64,000 nucleotides of DNA from Areca catechu (GCA_021397845.1 CM038047.1:38809710-38873709); one strand, 5' to 3'; shown: positions 8,868 to 20,315, counted from the stretch's first letter. Made by a program: numbers and translations. The notes: generated by a model from the letters alone, not told the origin.

Positions 8868-11800
8868 TCACCTTCGGAAGCTTCGCGTTGTTGGGGTGCC
8901 GTCGTCCTTTGGGAGCTTGACAGCAGAATAGGCACCGGCCCCGGTAAGGGCCCCAAGGATGGGTGCCGTGAAGTAAACCCATATGGCCTTGTAGTTGTTT
9001 GCCGCCACCGCCGGGCCCAGCGTCCTCGCCGGGTTCATGGATGCTCCGCTAATCCTCCTGAAATTTTTGTTCGTTAATACTCCAGCATTTAGCACAACTG
9101 AAAGAGAGAGTTTTGTGAGAGAATGTTGGGAAAGATTGTTTCTAAATCCAGATTTTTGTTTCTCTACTTCTCTTTTTTGTTGAATGGATTTTTTTTTTCT
9201 TTCTTTTTTGACAGTACTGCATGTTTCCCTTGGAAAGCTTAACATATAAGCATGTATGAACGAGTAATAATTGTTGTATGAGTCGAATAAGTTTTTGAAG
9301 GCTTAATAATTAACTGGTGCACTACTTCAACTGTTTATCGATTAACTTTTGCTGAACTGCATGCATATATGATAAATCTGCTACTACTTCATCAAGGAAC
9401 ATTTAATTCTTGATTTATCACTGGCAAAACAATCTCTAATTTCAATTTCTTTTGTATTTAATCATGAAAAAAATGAAGCTGTCATGGTCATCATCATACA
9501 AACCCGGCAATGAGACTGTTCATTGCGACAGTCGCACCTACCGCGATTCCGGCAAGCTCCCCCACCTGAAAGAAATGAAGAGGGATTACAAGAATTACAT
9601 CAGTTCTTCATACGTTATGTTCGCAAGGAAGAAAGAAAACTACTCACTGCTCTAGAATCGGTGGCAACTGCTGTGGTTACAAACATGAGATTGAATCCTA
9701 TTATAAACTCCATCACAAACGCTGCACACACGCTACCACTCGGCACCGTTGCGCCTCCTCCAAGAACGGGATAAAAGATTGCCTTCAGTGTCAATGCCGC
9801 ACAGAGTGATGCAGACATTTGCGCCGCGATGTACACCAAAACCTTCCACATATATAACCAAATATAGGCTTAATTTGTGGCATATATAAGAAAGTAATTA
9901 GAAGTTTCTTGCCACAAGATCCTAGAAGCTCATCAATGGATGGATGGTAGTTAGTTAATTAATTGATTACCCGCTCCCAGGAGAAGTGTTTGAAGGTGGC
10001 AAAGGCAATAGTGACCGATGGATTGAGATGAGCTCCGGAGATGTGGCCAGTTGAGAGTATGACAATCATGGCGGCGAGGCCGGAAGTGGCTGCTACGCCG
10101 AGCAGGGTGACGGCACCGCCTGATTGGTGCTCGATAATTGCGGCCGCCGTGCTGGCGAACACTAGCATGAAAGTGCCCACGAACTCTGCACCCACCTGCC
10201 CACAAAACGCAAAATTCCTGGTTATTGTTGGCTGTCATGTGTTTGATTTCATACCATCAATGAAAACTCGAAAACCTTCAAAACATAACCTTCTAGAGAA
10301 AGCAATCTAATCCAGAAACCGGGAAAGATTTCTTCCATCTCTCCCTGTGAGCTTATTTTAATCATCTTTTCTGATGAGATTTAGTATATGCATTACCCAA
10401 ACCATCATCATGGATATAATCTTTTTTAATGTGGTTGTTATCATATCCATATCCAACAAAAGGACGAGTTATCCTTCCTTCTTTTAAAAAAAAAAAAAAA
10501 TTTCTTGTGAGTGCACGCTGGGTCAACATCCTTCGCATTAATTTCTTGTTACACGTTGTCACGCCCCGAATCCAATACCGGAAACGGCTACGTGACCGGC
10601 CGTACAAACCCTAGGTTTTATCCTAGAGATTATGCAAGGCCTAGGTACACAACAATTCAAATATATCCAAAGTAAATTAATATTGTATAAACAAATCATT
10701 AACAATGTATAGTTCATAATTTAACTCGATGATCATAAATTGGTCTACTGACTCACAAACGTCAGTAACCGGGCTAACTAACTATTTATCTCAACAAACA
10801 GGATGCTCCGTCTCACGCCCAGCCCAGATCCTCTTTAAGTTTCCTGAGTCTCTGAAAGAAAACAGATGGTAGGGAGTGAGCTACATAGCCCAGTAAGGGT
10901 TCCAAAATAATCACCAATAATAATTTACATATATATGAAAGCAGTAAACATTACCATAACATATGATGAAAACAACAATTCCGATTTCATGTTTAACAAA
11001 ACTTTGGAAACTTTATTTTTTTCTTCTTATAGAATTTCCAATTATTTAACCATTATCTTTAGGATTCTGGACTAACCACGGTCACACTCCAGCCTGTGAC
11101 TGGCATACTATTGTCACACTCCAGCCTGTGACGGGCACACTGTTGTCACACTCCAGCCTGTGACGGGCACACAAATTGTCACACTCCAGCCTGTGACGGG
11201 CACACTGAGAAACCACGGTACCGCCGTGGCATGGCTAGTCCAAACACCAGTTCACTTAACACTTTATCATATCTTTTCACATAATCGGATCATGTCACTT
11301 TCCAGCGATCGCTATCACGATCAAACACATTTCAAGATCACATGGCAAATACAAACAATACTATCAACAAACTCGATCCGTAACCCGGAAATCAAATCAT
11401 GCTATCCGAAAACTACTATGCATGAAAAATATTTAATTATGCTCGAATCAAATCAGGTCATGTAAAATGTATTAATAAATACGGTGATCAAGTTAGAATT
11501 CCTTACAAATCAACTATCCACGCTTATACTAATCCGAACCCGAAATCGGTGCGACGCCTTCTCGCTCAGAAGACAGATTCTCTACATAGATAAATAATTT
11601 TAATTAAACTAAATTCTCAATTTTTCACGAATCTTGAAAACAAATCGCTGATTTTCTCTCTCTTCCTTCCTTCTCTCTCCTCTTTCTCTCTCCTCCTTCT
11701 CTCTCCTCCTTCTCTCTCCTCCTTCTCTCTCCTCTTTCTCTCTCCTCTTTCTCTCTCCTCCTATCATATATTTTTTTATTTTATTTTATTTTATTTTATT

Positions 11801-14800
11801 TTTTTACATATATATATATATATATTTTTAATTAATAATTTTTCTTTCTTTCTTTCTTGCCGTACTAACCTTTTTTTTTTTCTTTTTTTTTCTTTTCTTT
11901 TCTTTTCTTTTCTTTTTTTTTTCTTCTTCTTTCTTTCTTCCTCTTCTTTTCATCTCCCGAACCACCCCTGTGTTTCTTTTTTTTTTTTTCTTCAGCCATT
12001 TCTTTCTTCGGCCGACCCAACCTCTCACCCCCCCACCTGCCAGCAACCATCCCGTGGTTGTCGCAGGGCCCTCACGGACCAATGGCAGGCGGCGACGACG
12101 GCGGCGGCGGTGGCGGTGACAACGGCGAACAAATCCAGAACGAACCAGAAAAAATCCAAACAACCAAAAATAAACTGAAAATAATTGGAAGAAACTTACC
12201 GGGCAACGTAGGAGAGCTTCCAGTCGTTCGTCGGAGAGGGAGAGAGAGCGTGAGGGTGGCTCGAGAGGCGGCGGTGAGGGATTTTTAAAAAAAAACTACG
12301 AGTCCCTCGCCGTGTAAAACTCTACCACCGAGTCCCAATCCATCCAAAACCCATCACCGATCCTCTCCCACTCCCCTCACGATTCTCCCACCAAGTTTTT
12401 CGGCGAAAACTCCGGCCGGCGAGGACAAACTCGGCTCCCCTGTTCCGGTTTCTTCATCCCGTCCAACTCTTTTTTTTTTCTCAGTTTGGGTTGAAGTCGG
12501 CTGGGTCTGCCGACTTCAGCCCAGGACCAATGTTTACATTCTCCCCCGGTTAAAATAAATTTCGTCCTCGAAATTTACGTACCTGGTATTTCGAAAAGCT
12601 GTGGATATTTTGTTCGCATTTCTGCTTCAAGTTCCCATGTAGCTTCTCTTTTACTGTGATTGCTCCATTGCACCTTCACATAGGGTATGATTCGGTGTCT
12701 CAATTCTTGTTCCTTACTGTCAACAATTCGTAAAGGCACCTCCTCATAGGTCAAATCCTCTTGAAGTTGCAATGGCTCATAATCTATTGCATGATTATGA
12801 TCAGGAATGTATTTTCGTAACATAGATACGTGAAACACGTTGTGCACTCCAGATATAACTGGTGGCAGAGCTAATCGGTAGGCCACCTCACCAACCTTAT
12901 CCAAAATCTCAAATGGTCCCACAAATCTCGGGCTCAACTTTCCTCGTACACCAAATCTCATCACACCCTTTGTGGGAGACACTTTCAAAAAGACATGATC
13001 ACCAACATTGAATTCCAGCTCTCTTCGTCTCTTATCAGCATAACTTTTCTGTCGGCTCTGAGCAGTACGCAAACGTTCTCTGATCATTTGTACCTTCTCC
13101 ACTGTTTGTTGCACTATTTCTGGACCCAACAATTTCCTTTCTCCCACATCATCCCAGCAGATAGGAGATCTACACTTCCTACCATATAAGGCCTCAAAAG
13201 GCGCCATTTGAATACTGGCTTGAAAACTATTATTGTAGGCAAATTCTATTAACGATAGATGACAGTCCCAAGCACCACCCAAGTCTATAACACAAGCTCT
13301 CAACATGTCTTCCAGAATCTGGATTGTTCGCTCAGACTGTCCATCAGTTTGAGGATGAAAAGCTGTACTAAAATTTAATTTGGTCCCCAATGCTTTATGA
13401 AGACTCTTCCAAAATTGTGAAACAAATCTACTGTCTCGATCCGATACTATAGAAATTGGAATCCCATGTAGTCTCACAATTTGTTCTATGTACATGTTTG
13501 CTAATTTTTCCAGAGAGAGTCCGATACGAAAAGATAAGAAATGAGCAGACTTCGTTAGTCGATCCACAATCACCCATATCGCATTATTTCCCTTAGGAGT
13601 TTTGGGTAACCCAGTCACAAAGTCCATGGTGATGTGCTCCCATTTCCACTGAGGAATCGCAAGAGACTGCAATGGTCCAGCAGGTCTTTGATGCTCAGCT
13701 TTTACCTGTTGGCACACCAAACATTGAGCCACATACTGAACTATATCCTTCTTCATACCAGACCACCAAAAGTTTTCACGTAGATCTCGATACATTTTTG
13801 TACTACCCGGATGCATCGTATATATTGAACTATGTGCTTCTTCTATAATTTCATTCTTTAATTCTGGAAGTTTAGGAACACATAATCTGTTACCAAATCT
13901 CAAGGTACCATCTTTATATATAGTAAATTCTGATTGTACACCAGACTCAACTGTCTCTTTAATTTTCTGAAGCTCTAAATCTTCCTTCTGAGCTGATTTA
14001 ATTTTGTCAATCAGGATAGGTTGTACCATAATATTTGCTAATTGCATCCCAGAATTATGAATTCGTACTTCGATCTCTGATCTTTCCAAATCCATTAAGA
14101 TGTGCTTTTGATTAGTAATTAAAGTTGCCAACTTACTCGAGGTTTTCCTACTCAGGGCATCTGCTACAACATTTGCCTTTCCTGGATGGTAGCTGATAAT
14201 CAGATCATAATCCTTTAATAGTTCCAGCCATCTTCTCTGTCTCAAATTCAATTCCTTTTGAGTAAATATATATTTTAAACTTTTATGATCTGTAAAGATT
14301 TCACAACGACTACCATACAGATAATGTCTCCATATCTTTAAAGCAAATACTACAGCTGCTAACTCTAAGTCATGAGTGGGATAATTTGACTCATATGATT
14401 TCAGCTGTCTAGAAGCATAGGCTATCACTTTTCCATTTTGCATTAGCACACAACCGAGACCCTTTCGGGATGCATCACTATATATGCAAAACTCCCCTGT
14501 CTCTGCAGGAACAGTCAATACTGGGGCAGTGATTAACCGTTTCTTCAATTCTTGAAAACTATGCTCACAATCATCTGTCCATTCAAATTTTGTTCGTTTC
14601 TGAGTCAGGCGAGTTAAGGGTATAGCAATAAGAGAAAATCCTTCAACAAACCTTCGATAATATCCTGCCATTCCCAGAAAACTACGAACTTCGGACACAT
14701 TAGTGGATCTCTCCCACTCTACCACTGCTTCCACTTTCTTTGGATCCACAGAAATACCATCCTTTGATATAACATGGCCAAGGAAAGAAATTCTGTCCAA

Positions 14801-17800
14801 CCAAAAGTCACATTTTTTTAGCTTGGCAAATAATTTCTTCTCCTTGAGTATTTGTAATACTATCTTTAAGTGCTCCTCATGTGCTTGTAGACTTTTTGAA
14901 TATATCAGTATATCATCAATGAATACTACTACAAATTGATCCAGATATGGTCTAAACACTCGGTTCATGAGATCCATGAAAACTGCAGGTGCATTTGTCA
15001 GACCAAAAGGTAAAACCAAAAATTCACAATGTCCATATCTAGTTCTAAAAGCTGTCTTTGGTACATCCTCTGTCTTAATCTTCAATTGATGATAACCAGA
15101 ACGAAGATCAATTTTTGAGAATACTTGTGCCCCCTGTAATTGATCAAATAGATCATCAATCCTTGGTAAGGGATATTTGTTCCTTATAGTCACTTTGTTC
15201 AATTCTCGATAATCAATGCAAAGCCGAAAACTTCCATCTTTCTTCTTTACAAATAAGACTGGAGCACCCCAGGGAGACACGCTAGGTCTGATAAATCTTT
15301 TATCCAACAGTTCTTGCAATTGCTCCCTAAGTTCTTTTAATTCTGCCGGAGCCATTCTATAAGGAGCTTTGGAGATGGCACCTGTACCTGGTATAAGATC
15401 GATAGAGAACTCAATCTCTCTATCAGGAGGTAATCCTGGCAGATCATCGGGAAAAACCTCCGGAAATTCTTTCACAACTGGTATGTCTTCCAGCTTTAGC
15501 TCCTGCTGTTGAGTATCTATCACCGTTGCCAGAAATCCTTCACAACCTTGTCTGAGGAGTCGCTTGGCAATAAAAGCCGAAATTACCCTCCTCATAAGAG
15601 TTAACTTGTTTCCCTTAAAACAGAACTCTGATTGATCAGGAATTTGAAATTTCACAATTTTCTCAAAACAGTTGATGGAAGCATGGTTTGCTGTCAGCCA
15701 ATCCATTCCAAGGATTATATCGAAGTCTTTCATATCCATGACTATCAAATCGGCTTCCATTGTTCCACCTTCGATATTCAATCTACATTTCTTGCAGATT
15801 TGATTAACCACAAAAACATCCCCACTAGGAGTGGAAATACAAAGTTCAAATTCTAAAGATGTCGGAGTTAACTCATTATTCTCCCTAACCAATCTAACAG
15901 ATACGAAAGAGTGTGTAGCACAAGTATCAAAAAGAACATAAACATTACTGGAAAATAATTTGATCATACCTGTCACTACAGAATTTGAAGCATTAGCATC
16001 CTGCTGGGTGAGTGAATAAACCCGTCCATGAGTTACTGTTTTCTGTTGCCCTTCAAATTGCTGTTTTCCACGAGGTAACTGATGCTGTGACCCCTGACCA
16101 GATGGACATACAACTGCCTTATATCCCGGTTTACCACAGTTATGGCACTTCCACTCATCTGGCCACGTACAATCCCGCTTATAATGAGAACCACCACACT
16201 TAAAGCACTTGACATCATTCTTTGGTTGGGTCTTGTCATCAGAAGTAATATTGTCAAGCATTCTGGTTTTTGCATTGGTTCCCTTATAGAATTGGCCTTG
16301 ATTCCCTCTTGTTCCAGATCTCTTCTTTAATGCTTTCTCCCTTTCAGCTTGAGCCACATCCAATCCCCTTTCAATAATTAATGCTTTATTAACAATCTCT
16401 TTATAAGTTGGTAGCTCAAAGGCAATCACTTGATGCTGGATCCGACTTCTAAGTCCATTTTCAAATTTCCTGGCCCGAATTCCTTCATCAGCTAAGAGTG
16501 ATGGGGCATATCTCGACAATTCCTCAAACTTTGAGGCATACTGAGAAACAGTTAAAGTACCCTGCTCCAAGCGATCAAATTCTCGAAATTTTTGTACCCG
16601 AACACTTTGAGGAAAATATCTCTCATAGAAAACCTTTCTAAAATCTGTCCAGGTAAAAGGTGTATCATTTGGTCCTTGTTTTCCGAGCTCCAGTTCCCAC
16701 CAAGCAGCTGCCTCATCTTGCAATAAAAAGGTAGCGAATGTAACTTTTTCCTCTTCTGGACACCGCAAGGCTTGGAAAACTTTCTCAATAGCTTTAAGCC
16801 ATCCCTCTGCCTCCATGGGATCAGAAGTCCCCTTGAATGCCGGTGGCGCATACTTCTTGAAATCTATTAATGTAATTGGCCGTTTCTGAGGAATTCTGAC
16901 TTCTTGCTGTTGTCGTTGTAATAATAACTGTTGCATAAATTGCTGCTGTTGCTGTTGGGCTTCCATAAATCTTAGTGTATCAGCTCTTGCAATAGCTTGC
17001 TGCTGCACTAAAATTTGTAATAGCTGAGGAAGACCCATCTGGTCCCCAGGCTGAACTCCAGATCCACCCGGTGTTCCTGTTTCAGCAGTTCCAGTCTCCG
17101 GGGTGTTATCCAAAGGATTGGGCACTGGCACATGATGATGCTCCTCATTACCAGTGTTGTCCACCAGATTCGGCATTGGGTCCTGTGGACGTTCCTCATT
17201 ATCAGATAAGGCTCCAGCATTCTCATGCTACTCAATAGGATCCCAAGCATTTGCTCCATCTGCAAATCTTTTGGGCCTCCTAACACGTCCACGTCCACTA
17301 CCACGCGCCATGGAAAACCTACACCAATGTTGTCAGTAAACAACTAACACTCAGATGGTCAAAACAATCATGACATAATATCTACCCCACATATGGATCA
17401 ACCCACACTCTCTCTCGTTGAGCTTTTGTCCTAAGATCCTAGAACCTGGTTTGCTCTGATACCACTCTGTCATGCCCCGAATCCAATACCGGAAACGGCT
17501 ACGTGACCGGCCGCACAAACCCTAGGTTTTATCCTAGAGATTATGCAAGGCCTAGGTACACAACAATTCAAATATATCCAAAGTAAATTAATATTGTATA
17601 AACAAATCATTAACAATGTATAGTTCATAATTTAACTCGATGATCATAAATTGGTCTACTGACTCACAAACGTCAGTAACCGGACTAACTAACTATTTAT
17701 CTCAACAAACAGGATGCTCCGTCTCACGCCCAGCCCAGATCCTCTTTAAGTTTCCTGAGTCTCTGAAAGAAAACAGATGGTAGGGAGTGAGCTACATAGC

Positions 17801-20170
17801 CCAGTAAGGGTTCCAAAATAATCACCAATAATAATTTACATATATATGAAAGCAGTAAACATTACCATAACATATGATGAAAACAACAATTTCGATTTCA
17901 TGTTTAACAAAACTTTGGAAACTTTATTTTTTTCTTCTTATAGAATTTCCAATTATTTAACCATTATCTTTAGGGTTCTGGACTAACCACGGTCACACTC
18001 CAGCCTGTGACTGGCACACTATTGTCACACTCCAGCCTGTGACGGGCACACTGTTGTCACACTCCAGCCTGTGACGGGCACACTGTTGTCACACTCCAGC
18101 CTGTGACGGACACACAAATTGTCACACTCCAGCCTGTGACGGGCATACTGAGAAACCACGGTACCGCCATGGCATGGCTAGTCCAAACACCAGTTCACTT
18201 AACACTTTATCATATCTTTTCACATAATCGGATCATGTCACTTTCAAGTGATCGCTATCACGATCAAACACATTTCAAGATCACATGGCAAATACAAACA
18301 ATACTATCAACAAACTCGATCCGTAACCCGGAAATCAAATCATGCTATCCGAAAACTACTATGCATGAAAAATATTTAATTATGCTCGAATCAAATCAGG
18401 TCATGTAAAATATATTAATAAATACGGTGATCAAGTTAGAATTCCTTACAAATCAACTATCCACGTTTATACTAATCCGAACCCGAAATCGGTGCGACGC
18501 CTTCTCGCTCAGAAGACAGATTCTCTACATAGATAAATAATTTTAATTAAACTAAATTCTCAATTTTTCACGAATCTTGAAAACAAATCGCTGATTTTCT
18601 CTCTCTTCCTTCCTTCTCTCTCCTCTTTCTCTCTCCTCCTTCTCTCTCATCCTTCTCTCTCCTCCTTCTCTCTCCTCCTTCTCTCTCCTCCTTCTCTCTC
18701 CTATTCTCTCTCCTCCTTCTCTCTCCTCTTTCTCTCTCCTCTTTCTCTCTCCTCCTATCATATATTTTTTTATTTTATTTTATTTTATTTTATTTTTTTA
18801 CATATATATATATATATTATTTTTTTTAATTAATAATTTTTTTTTCTTTCTTTCCGGCCGTACATAACCTTTTTTTTTTCTTTTTTTTTCTTTTCTTTTC
18901 TTTTCTTTTCTTTTCTTTTTTTTTTCCTTCTTCTTTCTTTCTTCCTCTTCTTTTCTTCTCCCGAACCACCCATGTGTTTCTTTTTTTTTTTTTTTTTCTG
19001 CAGCCATTTCTTTCTTCGGCCGACCCAACCTCTCACCCCCCCCACCTACCGGCAACCATCCCGTGGTTGTCGCAGGGCCCTCACGGACCAATGGCAGGCG
19101 ACGGCGACGGCGGTGACGGTGGCGGCGACAACGGCGAACAAACCCAGAACGAACCGGAAAAAATCCAAACAACCAAAATTTCCCAAAAATAAACTGAAAA
19201 AAATTGGAAGAAACTTACCGGGCAACGTAGGAGAGCTTCCAGTCATTCGTCGGAGAGGGAGAGAGAGCGTGAGGGTGGCTCGAGAGGCGGCGGTGAGGGA
19301 TTTTTAAAAAAAAACTACGAGTCCCTCGCCGTGTAAAACTCTACCACCGAGTCCCAATCCATCCAAAACCCATCACCGATCCTCTCCCACTCCCCTCATG
19401 ATTCTCCCACCAAGTTTTTCGACGAAAACTCCGGCCGGCGAGGACAAACTCGGCTCCCCTGTTCCGGTTTCTTCATCCCGTCCAACTCTTTTTTTTTTCT
19501 CAGTTTGGGTTGAAGTCGGCTGGGTCTGCCGACTTCAGCCCAGGACCAATGTTTACACACGTAATAAATTGACTAATCGCAATACAAGGATTGACGTGGT
19601 GAAAATGACAAATAACAGCGACGCAATTCTCTATTAATTTAGTCCTCTTCGTTGAGACAAATTGCAATATTGTCTTTTACCAATACTTTACTTCAGATCT
19701 CAAGTAAATCCTATCTACTTTTACAATCCCCCAATAAAAATAAAAATAAAAATAAAAATAAAAAGCTATCTATTGGGAAAGATTAACGATGCAAGTGATT
19801 TTTCTGGATCACTTGGTTGAATGAAAGAATAGAAAAAACAACCATTCAGAAGCCTTGATTTCAAGAAATTTTAGCAAGAAAAGCATATATGACACAGCCG
19901 CCGGCCAAAAATTTCCAGGTTATCTGGTAGAAACGTAACCGTTTTGTTGAAGGGAAACGGGATCGGGAAACTTACCTTTCTTACAATGGAAAGGGATGTC
20001 AGGGGGCTCGGGCTATCGTCGTCGATGGTCCATGGCTTGACTTGGAAGCAATTGCGGTGGCTGAGGAGCGAACGCCACCCATCGGCGGCTGGGGCAGCCT
20101 TGTGCCCGCCAAAGAGTGGGGATCCGGGGGTGGCCGGAGTGGAGGCGCCGTCGTCGCCGATGTCCGCCAT
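8868..20170 (-). CDS. NIP6-1: NIP subgroup II aquaporin (NIP6;1/NIP5;1-like), five exons, intron 1 holds a retrotransposon
   Basis: Exons on the minus strand: 20170-19976, 10195-9971, 9842-9648, 9565-9504 and 9057-8868. All junctions are GT...AG and phases agree, giving 288 residues. The N-terminus (65 residues) carries STPATPGSPLFGG, like the TPG repeats of Arabidopsis NIP5;1/NIP6;1. Six-helix aquaporin features follow: GHISGAHLNPS with NPS at 123-125, AVATDSRAVGELAG at the exon 3/4 junction, and SGASMNPARTLGP with NPA at 234-236 and the filter Arg at 237. The C-terminus ends RSFRR, as in NIP5;1/6;1. Subgroup II NIPs are plasma-membrane channels for boric acid and other small uncharged solutes; that role is inferred. 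Arabidopsis homologues have NPV at the second motif, so NPA here differs. Intron 1 is 9,780 bases, of which 9,001 is the Tekay element. Exon 1 is therefore easily missed. No coding defect was seen. Confidence 0.9.
10557..12538 (-). repeat. Tekay 3' LTR (1,982 bp)
   Basis: Read on plus it begins TGTCACGCCCCGAATCC and ends GACCAATGTTTACA. The adjacent internal sequence (ttctcccccgg, 12539-12549) is the complement of a polypurine tract ccgggggagaa. The LTR holds a 32-bp tandem repeat array, a (TCTCTCTCCTCC)n tract at about 11655-11765 and long poly-T/T-rich runs. Confidence 0.95.
11081..11206. repeat. Four 32-bp hairpin-forming tandem repeats in the 3' LTR
   Basis: Each unit starts GTCACActccagccTGTGAC, where GTCACA and TGTGAC are reverse complements around an 8-base loop. 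The spacing is about 32 bases. The homologous array in the 5' LTR has five units. Confidence 0.9.
12575..17176 (-). CDS. Tekay gag-pol polyprotein
   Basis: 1,533 residues are open. In order: Gag core (about 100-270), zinc knuckles (324-336 and 344-357), protease (DTCATHSF at 417-424), reverse transcriptase (about 615-790, FIDDIL at 752-757), RNase H (Asp901, Asp963), integrase zinc site (His1116, Cys1152, Cys1155) and DDE core (Asp1185, Asp1246, Glu1282, a D-X35-E spacing), then a chromodomain-like tail (about 1478-1528). The natural start is upstream at 17311 (MARGSGRGRV), but codon 28 is TAG (17230-17228) where the copy at position 72 has Gln. Translation of the long frame would have to begin at an internal Met. 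The protease motif is DTC where Ty3/gypsy proteases have DSG or DTG, which may disable it. Otherwise the enzyme motifs are intact. Confidence 0.93.
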   Translation of the reverse strand: MPNLVDNTGNEEHHHVPVPNPLDNTPETGTAETGTPGGSGVQPGDQMGLPQLLQILVQQQAIARADTLRFMEAQQQQQQFMQQLLLQRQQQEVRIPQKRPITLIDFKKYAPPAFKGTSDPMEAEGWLKAIEKVFQALRCPEEEKVTFATFLLQDEAAAWWELELGKQGPNDTPFTWTDFRKVFYERYFPQSVRVQKFREFDRLEQGTLTVSQYASKFEELSRYAPSLLADEGIRARKFENGLRSRIQHQVIAFELPTYKEIVNKALIIERGLDVAQAEREKALKKRSGTRGNQGQFYKGTNAKTRMLDNITSDDKTQPKNDVKCFKCGGSHYKRDCTWPDEWKCHNCGKPGYKAVVCPSGQGSQHQLPRGKQQFEGQQKTVTHGRVYSLTQQDANASNSVVTGMIKLFSSNVYVLFDTCATHSFVSVRLVRENNELTPTSLEFELCISTPSGDVFVVNQICKKCRLNIEGGTMEADLIVMDMKDFDIILGMDWLTANHASINCFEKIVKFQIPDQSEFCFKGNKLTLMRRVISAFIAKRLLRQGCEGFLATVIDTQQQELKLEDIPVVKEFPEVFPDDLPGLPPDREIEFSIDLIPGTGAISKAPYRMAPAELKELREQLQELLDKRFIRPSVSPWGAPVLFVKKKDGSFRLCIDYRELNKVTIRNKYPLPRIDDLFDQLQGAQVFSKIDLRSGYHQLKIKTEDVPKTAFRTRYGHCEFLVLPFGLTNAPAVFMDLMNRVFRPYLDQFVVVFIDDILIYSKSLQAHEEHLKIVLQILKEKKLFAKLKKCDFWLDRISFLGHVISKDGISVDPKKVEAVVEWERSTNVSEVRSFLGMAGYYRRFVEGFSLIAIPLTRLTQKRTKFEWTDDCEHSFQELKKRLITAPVLTVPAETGEFCIYSDASRKGLGCVLMQNGKVIAYASRQLKSYESNYPTHDLELAAVVFALKIWRHYLYGSRCEIFTDHKSLKYIFTQKELNLRQRRWLELLKDYDLIISYHPGKANVVADALSRKTSSKLATLITNQKHILMDLERSEIEVRIHNSGMQLANIMVQPILIDKIKSAQKEDLELQKIKETVESGVQSEFTIYKDGTLRFGNRLCVPKLPELKNEIIEEAHSSIYTMHPGSTKMYRDLRENFWWSGMKKDIVQYVAQCLVCQQVKAEHQRPAGPLQSLAIPQWKWEHITMDFVTGLPKTPKGNNAIWVIVDRLTKSAHFLSFRIGLSLEKLANMYIEQIVRLHGIPISIVSDRDSRFVSQFWKSLHKALGTKLNFSTAFHPQTDGQSERTIQILEDMLRACVIDLGGAWDCHLSLIEFAYNNSFQASIQMAPFEALYGRKCRSPICWDDVGERKLLGPEIVQQTVEKVQMIRERLRTAQSRQKSYADKRRRELEFNVGDHVFLKVSPTKGVMRFGVRGKLSPRFVGPFEILDKVGEVAYRLALPPVISGVHNVFHVSMLRKYIPDHNHAIDYEPLQLQEDLTYEEVPLRIVDSKEQELRHRIIPYVKVQWSNHSKREATWELEAEMRTKYPQLFEIPGT
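17453..17464 (-). other. Primer-binding site, initiator tRNA-Met type
   Basis: On the minus strand TGGTATCAGAGC lies three bases inside the 5' LTR. This is the standard complement of the 3' end of initiator tRNA-Met used by many plant LTR elements. Confidence 0.9.
17468..19557 (-). repeat. Tekay 5' LTR (2,090 bp)
   Basis: Matches the 3' LTR along its length with few substitutions. It is longer because it has one more 32-bp repeat unit and a longer CT-rich tract (about 18595-18755). As the 5' LTR it would hold the element's promoter. Confidence 0.95.
17992..18150. repeat. Five 32-bp hairpin-forming tandem repeats in the 5' LTR
   Basis: Same unit as the array at 11081-11206 with one extra copy. 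The two LTRs were identical at insertion, so a unit was gained or lost afterwards, by slippage or unequal exchange. Confidence 0.9.
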
Positions 20171-20308
20171 CGCAGAAAACAAGGGACTAACAGAGGAAAG
20201 GACCGAACGCCGAAGGAGGTTGGAGGCGGTGACCTGGGAGAAGTATGCTTTAACCTCTTCTTTTCTTATTCCCCCGTCCTTCCGGCCTCCAGGTGGGCTC
20301 AAGTACCT

Positions 20309-20315
20309 TATAAAG
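20309..20315 (-). promoter_or_regulatory. Candidate TATA box of the NIP gene
   Basis: On the minus strand CCTTTATAAGG lies about 140 bases upstream of the ATG at 20170. This would give a leader of roughly 110 bases. No other TATA-like motif is equally well placed. Confidence 0.4.

Larger units (their letters stand above)
10557..19557 (-). mobile_element. Full-length Tekay-type chromovirus (Ty3/gypsy)
   Basis: Two similar LTRs (17468-19557 is the 5' LTR, 10557-12538 the 3' LTR) flank a primer-binding site, one gag-pol frame and a polypurine tract. The 5-bp direct repeat CACGT at 10552-10556 and 19558-19562 is the target duplication, so the element inserted as a unit. It lies in intron 1 of the NIP gene on the same strand. 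The LTRs differ by scattered substitutions (roughly 1% by eye), one 32-bp repeat unit and microsatellite lengths, which indicates a fairly recent insertion. The Tekay/Del lineage is inferred from the tRNA-iMet primer site, domain order and a C-terminal chromodomain-like segment. Confidence 0.95.

Noticed and set aside
11828..12163. Lys- and Arg-rich frames in the LTR T-rich tracts
   Set aside because: Translations of poly-T/CT microsatellites, repeated in the other LTR.
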